Source: Streptomyces sp. CB00316 (GTDB taxonomy: Bacteria > Actinomycetota > Actinomycetes > Streptomycetales > Streptomycetaceae). Taken from it: a stretch of 64,000 nucleotides of DNA. Numbering within the stretch: position 1 is the first letter of the stretch; each line of letters begins with the position of its first letter. The notes beneath the pieces are model-generated. The model saw nothing but the letters and a program-made list of their open reading frames with translations. It was not told the DNA's origin and searched no databases. The stretch spans positions 1 through 64,000 of the forward strand of contig NZ_LIXI01000005.1 in assembly GCF_001905595.1 (NCBI RefSeq). Reading direction: 5' to 3'. Both the position numbers and the translations under genes were made by a program. Positions 8,793-24,500 of this stretch are shown piece by piece.

Positions 8793-9044
8793 GTGAGTGT
8801 CGAAAGTACGCTGAATACGTCGGAGCTCCGGGAGCTGGTGGCGGACACCCTGGATGTCGAGCCCTCGGCGCTGACCGACGACGCCCTCTTCATCGAGGAA
8901 CTCGGGGTCGACTCGGTGGTGGCGCTGGAGCTCGCGGTCACGCTGGAACAGCGCTACGAGGTCAGGATCCCGGAGGAGGAGCTCGTCCAGCTCCGTACGT
9001 TTCCCGACATCTGCGCCCTGCTCAGCAGAAAGCTGGGCGGCTGA
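8793..9044 (+). CDS. Acyl carrier protein
   Basis: An 83-residue ACP with the phosphopantetheine Ser in LGVDSVVALEL. The acidic helix pattern (VADTLDVEPSALTDD, FIEELG) is typical of type II systems. I prefer GTG at 8793, which has an aaaggga site 5 nt upstream, over the in-frame ATG at 8778. Its stop overlaps the next gene by TGATG, so it heads a tightly coupled five-gene operon with three DsrE-like proteins and a dehydratase. It is one of three free ACPs in the locus; the others are at 50790 and 55714. Its dedicated partner is probably the divergent KS pair. Confidence 0.93.
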   Translation: MSVESTLNTSELRELVADTLDVEPSALTDDALFIEELGVDSVVALELAVTLEQRYEVRIPEEELVQLRTFPDICALLSRKLGG

Positions 9045-9412
9045 TGGCCGCACCGCCCGCCCGTCCGGCCGGGGCCGGGAGCCCCGCCGCCCTCTCATAC
9101 TTCCTGATCGAGAGCAAGGGCAACTGGTCCGGTCCGGGCGCGGGGGCCTTCCTCCGGGACGCCGAGGCGCTCGCCGGGGCGGGTCACCGGGTGCGGGTCT
9201 ACCTCGTCGAGGACGGTGTGCTCAGCGCCGCCGGTGCGGCGGCGCGCGAGATCGAGCGGCTCGCCGAAGCCGGGGTGGAGGTCCTCGTGGACGACTTCTC
9301 CGCCGCGCAGCGGGCCGTCGGCGGAACGCTGTCGCCGCACGTGCGGCTCGCCGGCATGGAGACCGTCGCCGCGGCGCTGGCCGAGGACGACTGCCGGGGG
9401 GTGTGGCACTGA
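9044..9412 (+). CDS. DsrE/TusD-like protein 1
   Basis: A 122-residue soluble protein with the DsrE-like alpha/beta layout: an early beta strand (LSYFLIES), a long helix (FLRDAEALAGAG), a second strand (HRVRVYLVEDGV), then ERLAEAGVEVLVDD. Families with this fold include the sulfur-relay proteins DsrE/TusD. A single Cys lies near the C-terminus (DDCRGVWH); I cannot tell whether it corresponds to the family's sulfur-carrying Cys. It starts on the ACP stop codon (TGATG) and is followed by two further DsrE-like genes with the same overlap. The expected peptide product has no sulfur, so the role is unknown. Confidence 0.65.
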   Translation: MAAPPARPAGAGSPAALSYFLIESKGNWSGPGAGAFLRDAEALAGAGHRVRVYLVEDGVLSAAGAAAREIERLAEAGVEVLVDDFSAAQRAVGGTLSPHVRLAGMETVAAALAEDDCRGVWH

Positions 9413-9825
9413 TGGGAACGCCGATGAAGCGCCGGATGTGGGACCTGCTGATCATCCTCACCGCGGCCCCGCACTCCGGCGACGTGGTGACCTCCGCACT
9501 GCGGCTCTCGCACGCGGTCCTCGAACGGGGAGGCTCGGTGCGGGTCTGGGCGTGCGGGTACGCCAACATGCTCACCCAGGACACGTTCGGCGACACCAAG
9601 CTGCCGAACACCCGTGACCCCGAGGGGCACTACCCCTCGTCCTCCGCGATCGTCCGGCAGCTGTCGAAGGACGGCGGAGGCCGCTTCGCGTGGATCGCGT
9701 GCACCGCGTGCACCGAGGAGCGCGGCGCGACCCACCACATCCCGCAGGTGCGCCACCGGTCGCCGCTCCGGCTGGCCGGGACCATGGCCGGCGCCCGGCA
9801 GACGCTCTACCTCGGGGGAGCCTGA
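9412..9825 (+). CDS. DsrE-like protein 2 with paired cysteines
   Basis: A 137-residue DsrE-fold candidate. The N-terminus (LLIILTAAPHSGDVVTSALRLSHAVLERG) is the family's first strand and helix, and SVRVWACGYAN the second strand with a Cys. A CTACTEERG segment near residues 93-101 matches the C-x2-C-x3-RG pattern of DsrE/F-type sulfur-relay or peroxiredoxin-like proteins. The start chosen is the ATG at 9412, overlapping the previous stop by TGATG. An earlier in-frame GTG at 9403 is less likely. Of the trio it is the best candidate for thiol or persulfide chemistry. Confidence 0.65.
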   Translation: MGTPMKRRMWDLLIILTAAPHSGDVVTSALRLSHAVLERGGSVRVWACGYANMLTQDTFGDTKLPNTRDPEGHYPSSSAIVRQLSKDGGGRFAWIACTACTEERGATHHIPQVRHRSPLRLAGTMAGARQTLYLGGA

Positions 9826-10238
9826 TGACCGCCACTCCACAGGCGGACCCCCGCGAGCGGGTCCTCTGCGTCATCGACCGCGCCTACCGGGGCGCCGTCG
9901 AGGTCCAGTTCTTCCACCCGCTGTACGGGCTGCTCGACCTGCACGGCCAGTTCGCCAAGGTCGACCTGGCGCTGCGCGGCGCGACGGTGACGATGGCCGT
10001 CGAGGAGGACGTCTACGTCCCCTCCGTGCAGCTCGGCTCCACTCTGGTGGACACGCTGCCGGACTACCGCGGCTCCGTGCGCGACCTGGTCGCCGCGGGT
10101 TTCGAGGTCTTCGTCGAGGAGGACGCCCTGGCCTCCCTGGGGTTCACCCCGGACCGGCTGGTGGCGGGCGTCACCCCGGTCGGCGCCTCGGAGCTGGCGG
10201 CCCGGTGGCCCGCGTACGACCAGGTGTGGTTCGTATGA
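9825..10238 (+). CDS. DsrE-like protein 3
   Basis: A 137-residue protein with the same overall pattern: an initial strand VLCVIDRA, a helix-rich segment, ALRGATVTMAVEEDV, then DLVAAGFEVFVEEDAL and a final strand DQVWFV typical of DsrE-family ends. It has only one Cys, in the first strand, so it probably does not carry sulfur itself and may be structural, like the non-catalytic members of DsrEFH or TusBCD heterohexamers. Its start overlaps the preceding stop (TGATG) and its stop overlaps the dehydratase start (ATGA). Confidence 0.6.
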   Translation: MTATPQADPRERVLCVIDRAYRGAVEVQFFHPLYGLLDLHGQFAKVDLALRGATVTMAVEEDVYVPSVQLGSTLVDTLPDYRGSVRDLVAAGFEVFVEEDALASLGFTPDRLVAGVTPVGASELAARWPAYDQVWFV

Positions 10239-11203
10239 TCGGCGAACGCGTGCCGCCGGGCCAGGACGACCGGCCGCGCGCCTTCGCCACACCGCTGCGC
10301 GCGGTCGACCGGCTGGAGGTGTGCCCGTCCCCCTCCGGCCTGCGGTTCCGGGCGTTCAAGACGGTGAACCCCCGCGACCCCTACATGTCCGGGCACTTCC
10401 CCGGACTCACCCTGATGCCGGCGGTGTTCGTGCTCGAAGGGCTGCGCCAGGCGCTCACCACCGTGCTGGAGGCCGATGAGCCGCTCAACCTGCTGGAGGT
10501 CGTCTCCGGCCGCTGGCTGGCGCCCATGCAGGGCGGCGACGAGATCCGGCTGGACGTGACGGCCGAGCGGCTCGGCGGCGACCGCTGGCGGGTCACCGCC
10601 GACGGGGTGCGGCAGGACGGCGTCCGGGTCCTGGCCGCGAAGGTGGTCCTCGGCGCCGGGGACGCCGGGCGCGCGGGCGGTCCGCTGCTCCCCGCCGGGA
10701 CCGGGGCGCCCGCGCCGGGAGCGCCGGGCGGACCCGACTACACGGGGATCCTGGACTTGCTGCCGGTGCGCCACCCCATGCTCCTGGTGGACCGGGTGGA
10801 GTCCTTCGAGGCGGGCCGGCAGATCACCACGGCCAAGGCGGTCTCCGGCTCCGAGCCGTGCTACGCGTCGATGGCCGACGGGCTGCCGCTGTCGCGGTAC
10901 ATGTACCCCCGGGCCCTGATGCTGGAGTCCTTCGGGCAGTCCTCCGTGCTCCTGTGGCTGTCGACCGGCACAGCCGAGGGCGTGCCGGTGGCGGCGGCCT
11001 TCCGCGGCTGCCGGTTCGCCGGCGAGGTGCGGCCGGGGGCCGTGCTGCGCCATGTGGCCCGGATCGACCGGCTGATGGCCGACAACGTCTTCGTGTCCGG
11101 GGAGACCTGGGACGGGGACCGGTGCGTCATGACGGTCGGCGCGCTGATCGGTTCGAGCAGGCCGCGCACGCAGGTCGACCGGACGGTCACCGCGGTGCGC
11201 TGA
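10235..11203 (+). CDS. Fused double-hotdog 3-hydroxyacyl-ACP dehydratase
   Basis: A 322-residue protein with two FabA/FabZ-like hotdog halves. The first half (about residues 15-150) has the FabZ motif GHFPGLTLMPAVFVLEGLRQ with the catalytic His. The second (about 165-315) starts LLPVRHPMLLVDRVESF and has PRALMLESFGQ, where the GHFP motif is replaced by YMYP but the acidic position is kept. This suggests one composite active site using residues from both halves. It dehydrates 3-hydroxyacyl-ACP to enoyl-ACP during polyene growth. The two halves correspond to the separate genes at 55974 and 56369. It is the last gene of the ACP/DsrE operon. Confidence 0.85.
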   Translation: MIGERVPPGQDDRPRAFATPLRAVDRLEVCPSPSGLRFRAFKTVNPRDPYMSGHFPGLTLMPAVFVLEGLRQALTTVLEADEPLNLLEVVSGRWLAPMQGGDEIRLDVTAERLGGDRWRVTADGVRQDGVRVLAAKVVLGAGDAGRAGGPLLPAGTGAPAPGAPGGPDYTGILDLLPVRHPMLLVDRVESFEAGRQITTAKAVSGSEPCYASMADGLPLSRYMYPRALMLESFGQSSVLLWLSTGTAEGVPVAAAFRGCRFAGEVRPGAVLRHVARIDRLMADNVFVSGETWDGDRCVMTVGALIGSSRPRTQVDRTVTAVR

Positions 11204-11240
11204 GCCGGAACCCGTACGACCCGGGCGGCCCGCCGTTCGG

Positions 11241-12038
11241 TCACGGGGAGGCGAGGCTCCCGACGGCCTCGCCCACGGCGTCCGCCGTGAGACGGCTGCG
11301 CAGCAGGTCGACGTGGTCCACGGGGAGGTCCACGGAGCGGGCGGCGAGCAGGGCGCCCTCGGTGTGCTGCCGGCTGTTCACCGCGACGGCGGTCCGCCAG
11401 GCCCCGGTCGGGTCGATCTGCCGTGCCGCGTCCAGGTAGGACACGAAGGACCGGAAGACCGCGGCGAACTCCCCCAGCAGGTCCTCGTCGAGCCCCTCGC
11501 GGCGGAACGCGGCGCCGGCCTGCTCCCGGAAGATCGCCACGAGCGCGTCGCCGAAGGCCGCGAAGTCCGGGGCTCCGGCCCGTGCGGCCGTCGCGGCCTG
11601 CCGGGCGGCGGCCACCTCATCCGCGGACAGTACGGAGGCGAACTGGTCCATCATGGCGGCGAAGTCCCGGTCCAGCCCTGCGGGGTCCGGCGTCTCCGGG
11701 TCGAACACCACGAGCCGGGGGTCCTGTCCGGGCCGGTCCGCCAGCCGGGCGGCCAGCTCACCGGCGAAGACGGCGCCCGCGCAGTAGCCGAGCACCGCCC
11801 GGACCGTCCGGCCGGAGGACTCGGCCTCGCGGGCCCACAGCTCCACGTAGTCCGCCGCGGACATCCCGGCGCCCGTGTCGGGCTGACGGGTCTCCCAGAC
11901 GGTGAGTCGAGGGTCGAGGAGCGGCACGAGGTCGGAGAAGCTGGAGTCGGAGCGGCCCGTGGTGGCGAAGTCGACGGCGAGCACGAGGTCGGAACCCCGG
12001 CCCGCGTTGAGGACCTTCCATCCGTCGAGTCGGGTCAT
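11241..12038 (-). CDS. Alpha/beta-hydrolase (thioesterase-like) with Cys nucleophile
   Basis: A 265-residue alpha/beta-hydrolase in which the nucleophile elbow is GYCAGAVFAG near residue 99, so Cys replaces the usual Ser. A helical lid insertion of about 100 residues follows, rich in Ala, Glu and Asp. HTEGALLAARSVDLPVDHVD near the C-terminus probably contains the catalytic His. It is the last gene of a minus-strand operon with the P450 and ferredoxin genes. The SyrC and CmaE aminoacyl shuttles are hydrolase-fold enzymes with a Cys nucleophile, and this pathway needs aminoacyl groups moved between carrier domains. A shuttle role is therefore attractive but unproven; it may also be a simple thioesterase. 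The start is the ATG after an agagagg site. Confidence 0.7.
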   Translation of the reverse strand: MTRLDGWKVLNAGRGSDLVLAVDFATTGRSDSSFSDLVPLLDPRLTVWETRQPDTGAGMSAADYVELWAREAESSGRTVRAVLGYCAGAVFAGELAARLADRPGQDPRLVVFDPETPDPAGLDRDFAAMMDQFASVLSADEVAAARQAATAARAGAPDFAAFGDALVAIFREQAGAAFRREGLDEDLLGEFAAVFRSFVSYLDAARQIDPTGAWRTAVAVNSRQHTEGALLAARSVDLPVDHVDLLRSRLTADAVGEAVGSLASP

Positions 12039-12085
12039 GTGTGCTGCCTCTCTGCGCTGCGCGGGAAGGTGACGGGAAGAACGGC

Positions 12086-12117
12086 GGGCCCGTCGCCGCG
12101 TGCGCGGCGGCGGGCCC
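12086..12117 (-). terminator. Intra-operon hairpin between ferredoxin and hydrolase genes
   Basis: A near-perfect GC-rich inverted repeat (gggcccgtcgccgcg against cgcggcggcgggccc, one mismatch) lies in the 99-nt gap between the two minus-strand genes. There is no T run. It may partly reduce read-through into the hydrolase gene or stabilise the upstream RNA. Confidence 0.4.
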
Positions 12118-12137
12118 ACTTGCCGGTCCGGGGCGGC

Positions 12138-12338
12138 TCAGCCCTCGGTGATCCGGATGGCCTTCGACGGACAGATGTGCTCGACGATCTTGCGCGTGTG
12201 CACGGCGTCGGCCTCCGAGGGGCTGTCGTCCAGGAGGACCACCAGCCCGTCGTCCTCCTGCTGGTCGAAGATGGTCGGCGCGCTCATGACGCACAGTCCG
12301 GCGCCGATGCAGCGGTCGCGGTCGACGTGCACCTTCAT
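12138..12338 (-). CDS. [3Fe-4S]-type ferredoxin
   Basis: A 66-residue ferredoxin of the kind that passes electrons to actinobacterial P450s. The cluster ligands are in DRCIGAGLC (Cys-x5-Cys) and HICPSKAI; the residue where a fourth Cys would lie in a 4Fe cluster is not Cys. The gene follows the P450 gene directly and is surely its electron donor. The ATG at 12338 is used; a GTG overlapping the P450 stop codon is an alternative that adds three residues. The likely reductase is encoded 32 kb away at 44748. Confidence 0.92.
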   Translation of the reverse strand: MKVHVDRDRCIGAGLCVMSAPTIFDQQEDDGLVVLLDDSPSEADAVHTRKIVEHICPSKAIRITEG

Positions 12339-12343
12339 GGCGG

Positions 12344-13567
12344 TCACCAATTCACAACGAGCTTGTGCACCGGCGGCAGCCCGTCGATGAGCTCGATCGG
12401 CTCGTCGGACTCCACCACGTGCAGGGCGGGGAAGCGCGCGAACAGCGAGGTGAAGCAGAGCTCCATCATCAGACGCGCGACGTGCTGGCCGAGGCACTGG
12501 TGGACGCCGTAGCCGAACGCGAGGTGGTCCCGCGCGTCGCGGTGGATGTCGAAGGAGTCGGGGTCCGCGTACTTGGCAGGGTCGCGGTCGCCGAGGCCCT
12601 TGAGCACGAGGATGCCCTCGCCCTCCTTGATGGTCACACCGTCGATCTCCACGTCGGCCAGCGCGACGCGGGCGATGATCTCGTCGACCAGGCTGAAGTA
12701 GCGCAGCACCTCGTTGACGGTCTTCGGCATGAGGTCGGCCGGGTTCGCCTGGAGGGCCTTGAGCTGCTCGGGGTGGTCCAGGAGCGTCTGGGTGCCGAGC
12801 GCGATGCGGTTCACGATGAACTCGTAGCCCGCGAGCAGCAGCATCTTCGTCATCAGCGTCAGACCGTGGTGGTCGAACTCGTCCGTGCGGCCCGCGCGGG
12901 TGATGAAGTTGCCGAGCATGTCGTCGGCGGGGTTCTGCTGCTTCTCGGTGACGAGCGTCGCGAAGTACTTCATCAGCTCGTCGTTGGCGGCCATCTTCTC
13001 GTCCATGGTGTACGAGTGACGGGTGCCGACCATGACGGCGGCGTTGCGGGTGAACACCTCACGCTCGGCCTCGGGTATGCCGGCGAGCTCGCAGATCACC
13101 TGGGCCGGGAGCGGCAGGGCCAGCGCCTGGACCAGGTCGGTGGGGCCGCCGTCGGCCTCCATCGCGTCCAGGTAGTGGTCGATGAGTTGCTGCATCCGGG
13201 GGCGGAGCTTCTCGACGGCCTTGATCGTGAAGTCCGGCAGGGCCATCTGACGGACCCGGGTGTGCCGCGGCGGGTCCATGGTCACCAGCAGGTTCTTGGA
13301 GTCCCGGGCGATCATGTCCAGCAGTTCCTGCGGCGCGGGGAACCTGATCGGGAACGTGGGGTGCGGCTCCACACTGAACCGGTCGTCCGCCAGCAGCCGC
13401 TGGATGTGGTCGTGCTGCGAGACCAGCCACGCCTTGCTGCCCGACGGCATCGTCACCTGGGTCAGCGGACGTCCCTCCGGCACCTGCTCGTACTCGGTCA
13501 GGAGCGGGTTGGGCCACCCGCGGGGGGCGACGGGGCAGGTCGCCGGCTTCACCATGGCGTCGGTCAT
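12344..13567 (-). CDS. Cytochrome P450, probable N-methyl-tyrosine dehydrogenase
   Basis: A 407-residue P450. The heme loop is FGYGVHQCLGQHVAR, with Cys near residue 355, and the K-helix ExxR is EVLR. In the I-helix the oxygen-activation motif reads LLAGYEFIVN, so the conserved Thr of AGxxT is Phe. In the WS9326A pathway a P450 dehydrogenates N-methyl-Tyr at position 2 while it is carrier-bound. NRPS1 here loads an N-methylated aromatic residue at position 2, so that assignment fits. The unusual I-helix fits a P450 that desaturates rather than hydroxylates, though this is inference. The ATG at 13567 has an aggga site; a TTG two codons upstream is disfavoured. Divergent from NRPS1. Confidence 0.9.
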   Translation of the reverse strand: MTDAMVKPATCPVAPRGWPNPLLTEYEQVPEGRPLTQVTMPSGSKAWLVSQHDHIQRLLADDRFSVEPHPTFPIRFPAPQELLDMIARDSKNLLVTMDPPRHTRVRQMALPDFTIKAVEKLRPRMQQLIDHYLDAMEADGGPTDLVQALALPLPAQVICELAGIPEAEREVFTRNAAVMVGTRHSYTMDEKMAANDELMKYFATLVTEKQQNPADDMLGNFITRAGRTDEFDHHGLTLMTKMLLLAGYEFIVNRIALGTQTLLDHPEQLKALQANPADLMPKTVNEVLRYFSLVDEIIARVALADVEIDGVTIKEGEGILVLKGLGDRDPAKYADPDSFDIHRDARDHLAFGYGVHQCLGQHVARLMMELCFTSLFARFPALHVVESDEPIELIDGLPPVHKLVVNW

Positions 13568-13646
13568 GGGCAATTCCCTGTCTCTGTGATGGTCATGAGC
13601 CTGCTCGTGGTGATGCTACGGACGCGATTCCCGCCCGCCGGAGCCC

Positions 13647-13662
13647 TTGCCACTTGCTGCAA
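13647..13662 (-). promoter_or_regulatory. TGCA-type box for the P450 operon
   Basis: Plus-strand TGCC 13648-13651 and TGCA 13658-13661, period 10; on the minus strand TGCA-GCAAGT-GGCA. It lies 80-95 nt before the P450 start, with TAGCAT as a possible -10 element 30 nt downstream. Confidence 0.5.
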
Positions 13663-13722
13663 CGCGACCCTGCCCGGTAAATCCGAATTCCGTCTGCCGG
13701 GGAAAAGATCCGTTTCCGGAAA

Positions 13723-13738
13723 TTGCAGCAGTGTGCGA
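13723..13738 (+). promoter_or_regulatory. TGCA-type box for the NRPS operon
   Basis: TGCA 13724-13727 and TGCG 13734-13737, period 10 (TTGCAGCAGTGTGCGA), about 170 nt before the NRPS1 start. Confidence 0.5.
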
Positions 13739-13902
13739 CTCGGCTGGTCCCAGCCTGTATTCGTTAAACCGCACGCCGGTCGACCGCTGTCAGCGGAACC
13801 GGCACATCGACGCATGGCGGACAGCCGAGGGCCTACGGGCCTGCCGACCCCCCGAAACCGACCGACTCCGAGGTCGGCCTGGCCCGAAGAAACAGAGGAC
13901 AG

Positions 13903-21593
<7,691 letters not shown>

Positions 21594-21597
<4 letters not shown>

Positions 21598-24500
21598 GCA
21601 CGAAGGACAACGCGTCACTGGAAGCCGTACTGCCGCTCACCCCGCTGCAGGAAGGGCTGCTCTTCCACGCCCAGTACGACGACCGTTCGGGACCGGACGT
21701 CTACGTCATGCAGCTCGGCCTGGACATCGACGGCCCGCTCGACGTACCGACCCTGCGCGCCGCCGCCCAGGCCCTGCTGCAGCGGCACGGCAACCTGCGC
21801 GCCGGGTTCCGGCACGACGGCCCGAGGCCCCTCCAATTCGTCCCGAAGACCGCCGACCTCCCCTGGCACACGTTCGACCTGAGCGAACTGCCCGCGCAGG
21901 AGCGGGAACCGGCGTTGCGCGACCTCACCGAGCGCGACCGTGCCGCCCGCTTCGACCTGCGTACCCCGCCGCTGCTCCGGTTCACCGTGATCCGGGTCGC
22001 CGAGGGCCGGCACCGGCTGCTGGTGACCAACCACCACATCCTGCTCGACGGCTGGTCGGCGCCGGTGCTGGTCCGTGAGCTGTTCGAGATCTACGCGGCG
22101 GGCGGCGACGCCTCGGCGCTGCCCGAGGTGACCCCCTACCGCTACCACCTGGCCTGGCTCGCCCGGCAGGACCGGGAGGGGGCCGTCGCGGCGTGGAAGG
22201 ACGCGCTGGAGGGGCTCGACGAGCCGACCCTGCTCGCCGCGATGCCCGACGACCGCTCCACCACGGTGCTGCCCAGCAAGGTCGGCGTCCACCTGGCGCC
22301 GGAGACCACGCGCCGGCTGACCGAGCGGGCCCGTGAACTCGGCATCACCCTGAACACCGTGGTCCAGGCCGCCTGGGGGCTGGTGCTGAGCAGGCTCACC
22401 GACCGCCGGGACGTCACCTTCGGCATGACGCTCGCGGGGCGCTCCCCGGAGATCCCCGGCGTGCACACCATGGTGGGGCTCTTCCTCAACACCGTGCCCG
22501 TGCGGGTCCGCATCCGGCGCGAGGACTCGCTCCGCACGCTCTGCGAGCGGCTCCAGCAGGAGCAGGGCGCGCTGATGGCCCACCAGCACCTCGGTCTGGC
22601 GCAGATCCAGCGGGTGTCCGGGCACGGCGATCTGTTCGACACCCTCACCGTGCTGGAGAACTTCCCGGTCGACCCGGCAGCCCTGACCCTGCCCGGCGGC
22701 CTCTCGGTGGCCGGCTTCTTCTCCACCGACGGCGCGCACTACCCGCTCGCCCTCATGGTCATCCCCGGCGACTCGCTCGAACTGCGCTTCACCTACCGCT
22801 CGGACGCCTTCGGCGAGAGCGAGATCGAGAACTTCAGCAAGCGGCTGACGACGGTGCTCCACGCCTTCGCCGACGACCCTTCCGGGGCCGCGCGGGCGAT
22901 CGAACTGCTGGGCCCCACCGAGCGCGAGCGGCTCCTTGAGACCTGGAACCCCGCTCCCGTCCCCGCCCCCGCGCGCACCCTGCCGGAGCTGCTGGCCCTG
23001 CGGACCGCCGAGGCCCCCGACCACCCGGCCGTGGTCCGCGGCGACCGGACCTGGACGTACGCGGAGCTGTCGCGGCGCGTCGAGGAGATCGCCGCCTGGC
23101 TGCTCGACCGCGGGGTGCGGCCCGAGGAGCCCGTGGGCATCGCCATGGACCGGTCCGTCGACTTCGTGCTGGCGGTGCTGGGCGTACTGCGCGCGGGCGC
23201 GGTGTACGTCCCCGTCGACCACCGCTGGCCGCGCTCCCGGCGCGAGGATGTGCTGAGCGACAGCGGGACGTCGCTGGTCCTGGAGCAGGGCGACCTGCCG
23301 GAGCGCCACCCGGTCCCCGAGGGCGGCGTGCCGATGCCGCCGGGCGCGGAGCGGATCGCCTACGTCATGTACACCTCCGGCTCCACGGGACGGCCGAAGG
23401 GCGTCGCCATCACCCACCGCGGCATCGCGGACCTGGCCGCCGACAGCCGGTTCGCGGGCGGCGCGCAGGAACGGGTGCTGATGCACTCGGCCCACGCGTT
23501 CGACGCGTCGACGTACGAGATGTGGATCCCGCTACTGAACGGCGGAACCCTGGTCGTCGGCCCGCCCGGCGACCTGGACCTGGCCACGATCGGGCGGACC
23601 ATCGCCGAGGGCCGGGTGACCGCGGCGCTGTTCACCACCGGCCTGTTCCGGCTCATCGCCGCCGAGGCCCCCGAGGCGCTCCGGCCGCTGCGCGAGGTGT
23701 GGGCCGGCGGCGAGGCCGTGCCCGCCGCGTCGGTCCGCCAGGTGCTGGACGCCTGCCCCGGCCTCACCGTCGTGGACGCCTACGGCCCGACCGAGGTCAC
23801 CGTCATCGCCGCCGCGCACCCGCTGACCTCACGCGAACCCGTGCCGGACCCGGTCCCGATCGGCCACCCCTTCGACGGCAAGCGGGTCTACGTCCTCGAC
23901 GGCGATCTGCGGCTGTGCCCGGTCGGCGTCCCGGGAGAGCTGTACGTGGCGGGGGTGGGCCTGGCCCGGGGGTATCTGGGCCGGGCCGGGCTGACGTCCG
24001 AGCGGTTCGTCGCGCACCCCTACGGCGCGGCCGGCGAGCGGCTGTACCGCACGGGTGACGTGGTGCGCTGGTGTGCGGACGGGGTGCTGGAGTTCGTCGG
24101 GCGCCGGGACGGGCAGGTCAAGCTGCGCGGCTTCCGGATCGAGCTCGGCGAGATCGAGTCCGTGCTCGCCGGCTGCGACGCCGTCGGGCAGGTCGCCGTC
24201 CTGGTCCGGGAGGACCGGCCCGGCTTCCGCCGCCTGGTCGCGTACGCCGTGCCCGCCGCGGGCGCCACAGCCGACCCCGAGGCGCTGCGGGCCTGGGCGG
24301 CCGACCGGCTCCCGGAGTACATGGTGCCCCGGCCGATCGTCGTCCTGGACGCGCTGCCGCTGACCACGAACGGCAAGATCGACACGAAGGCGCTTCCGGT
24401 TCCCGCGCACAGCACGGAGGACTCCAGGGCGCCGCGCACCCCGCACGAGGAACTGCTGTGCGGGCTGTTCGAGGAAGTGCTCGGCCTGCCCTCGGTGTCG

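Larger units (their letters stand above)
13568..13902. other. Divergent promoter region between P450 and NRPS1
   Basis: 335 nt without a gene. It holds two TGCA-type boxes, one nearer each start, and a TAGCAT hexamer on the minus strand (13618-13613) 30 nt past the P450-side box. No credible ORF was found inside. Confidence 0.7.
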
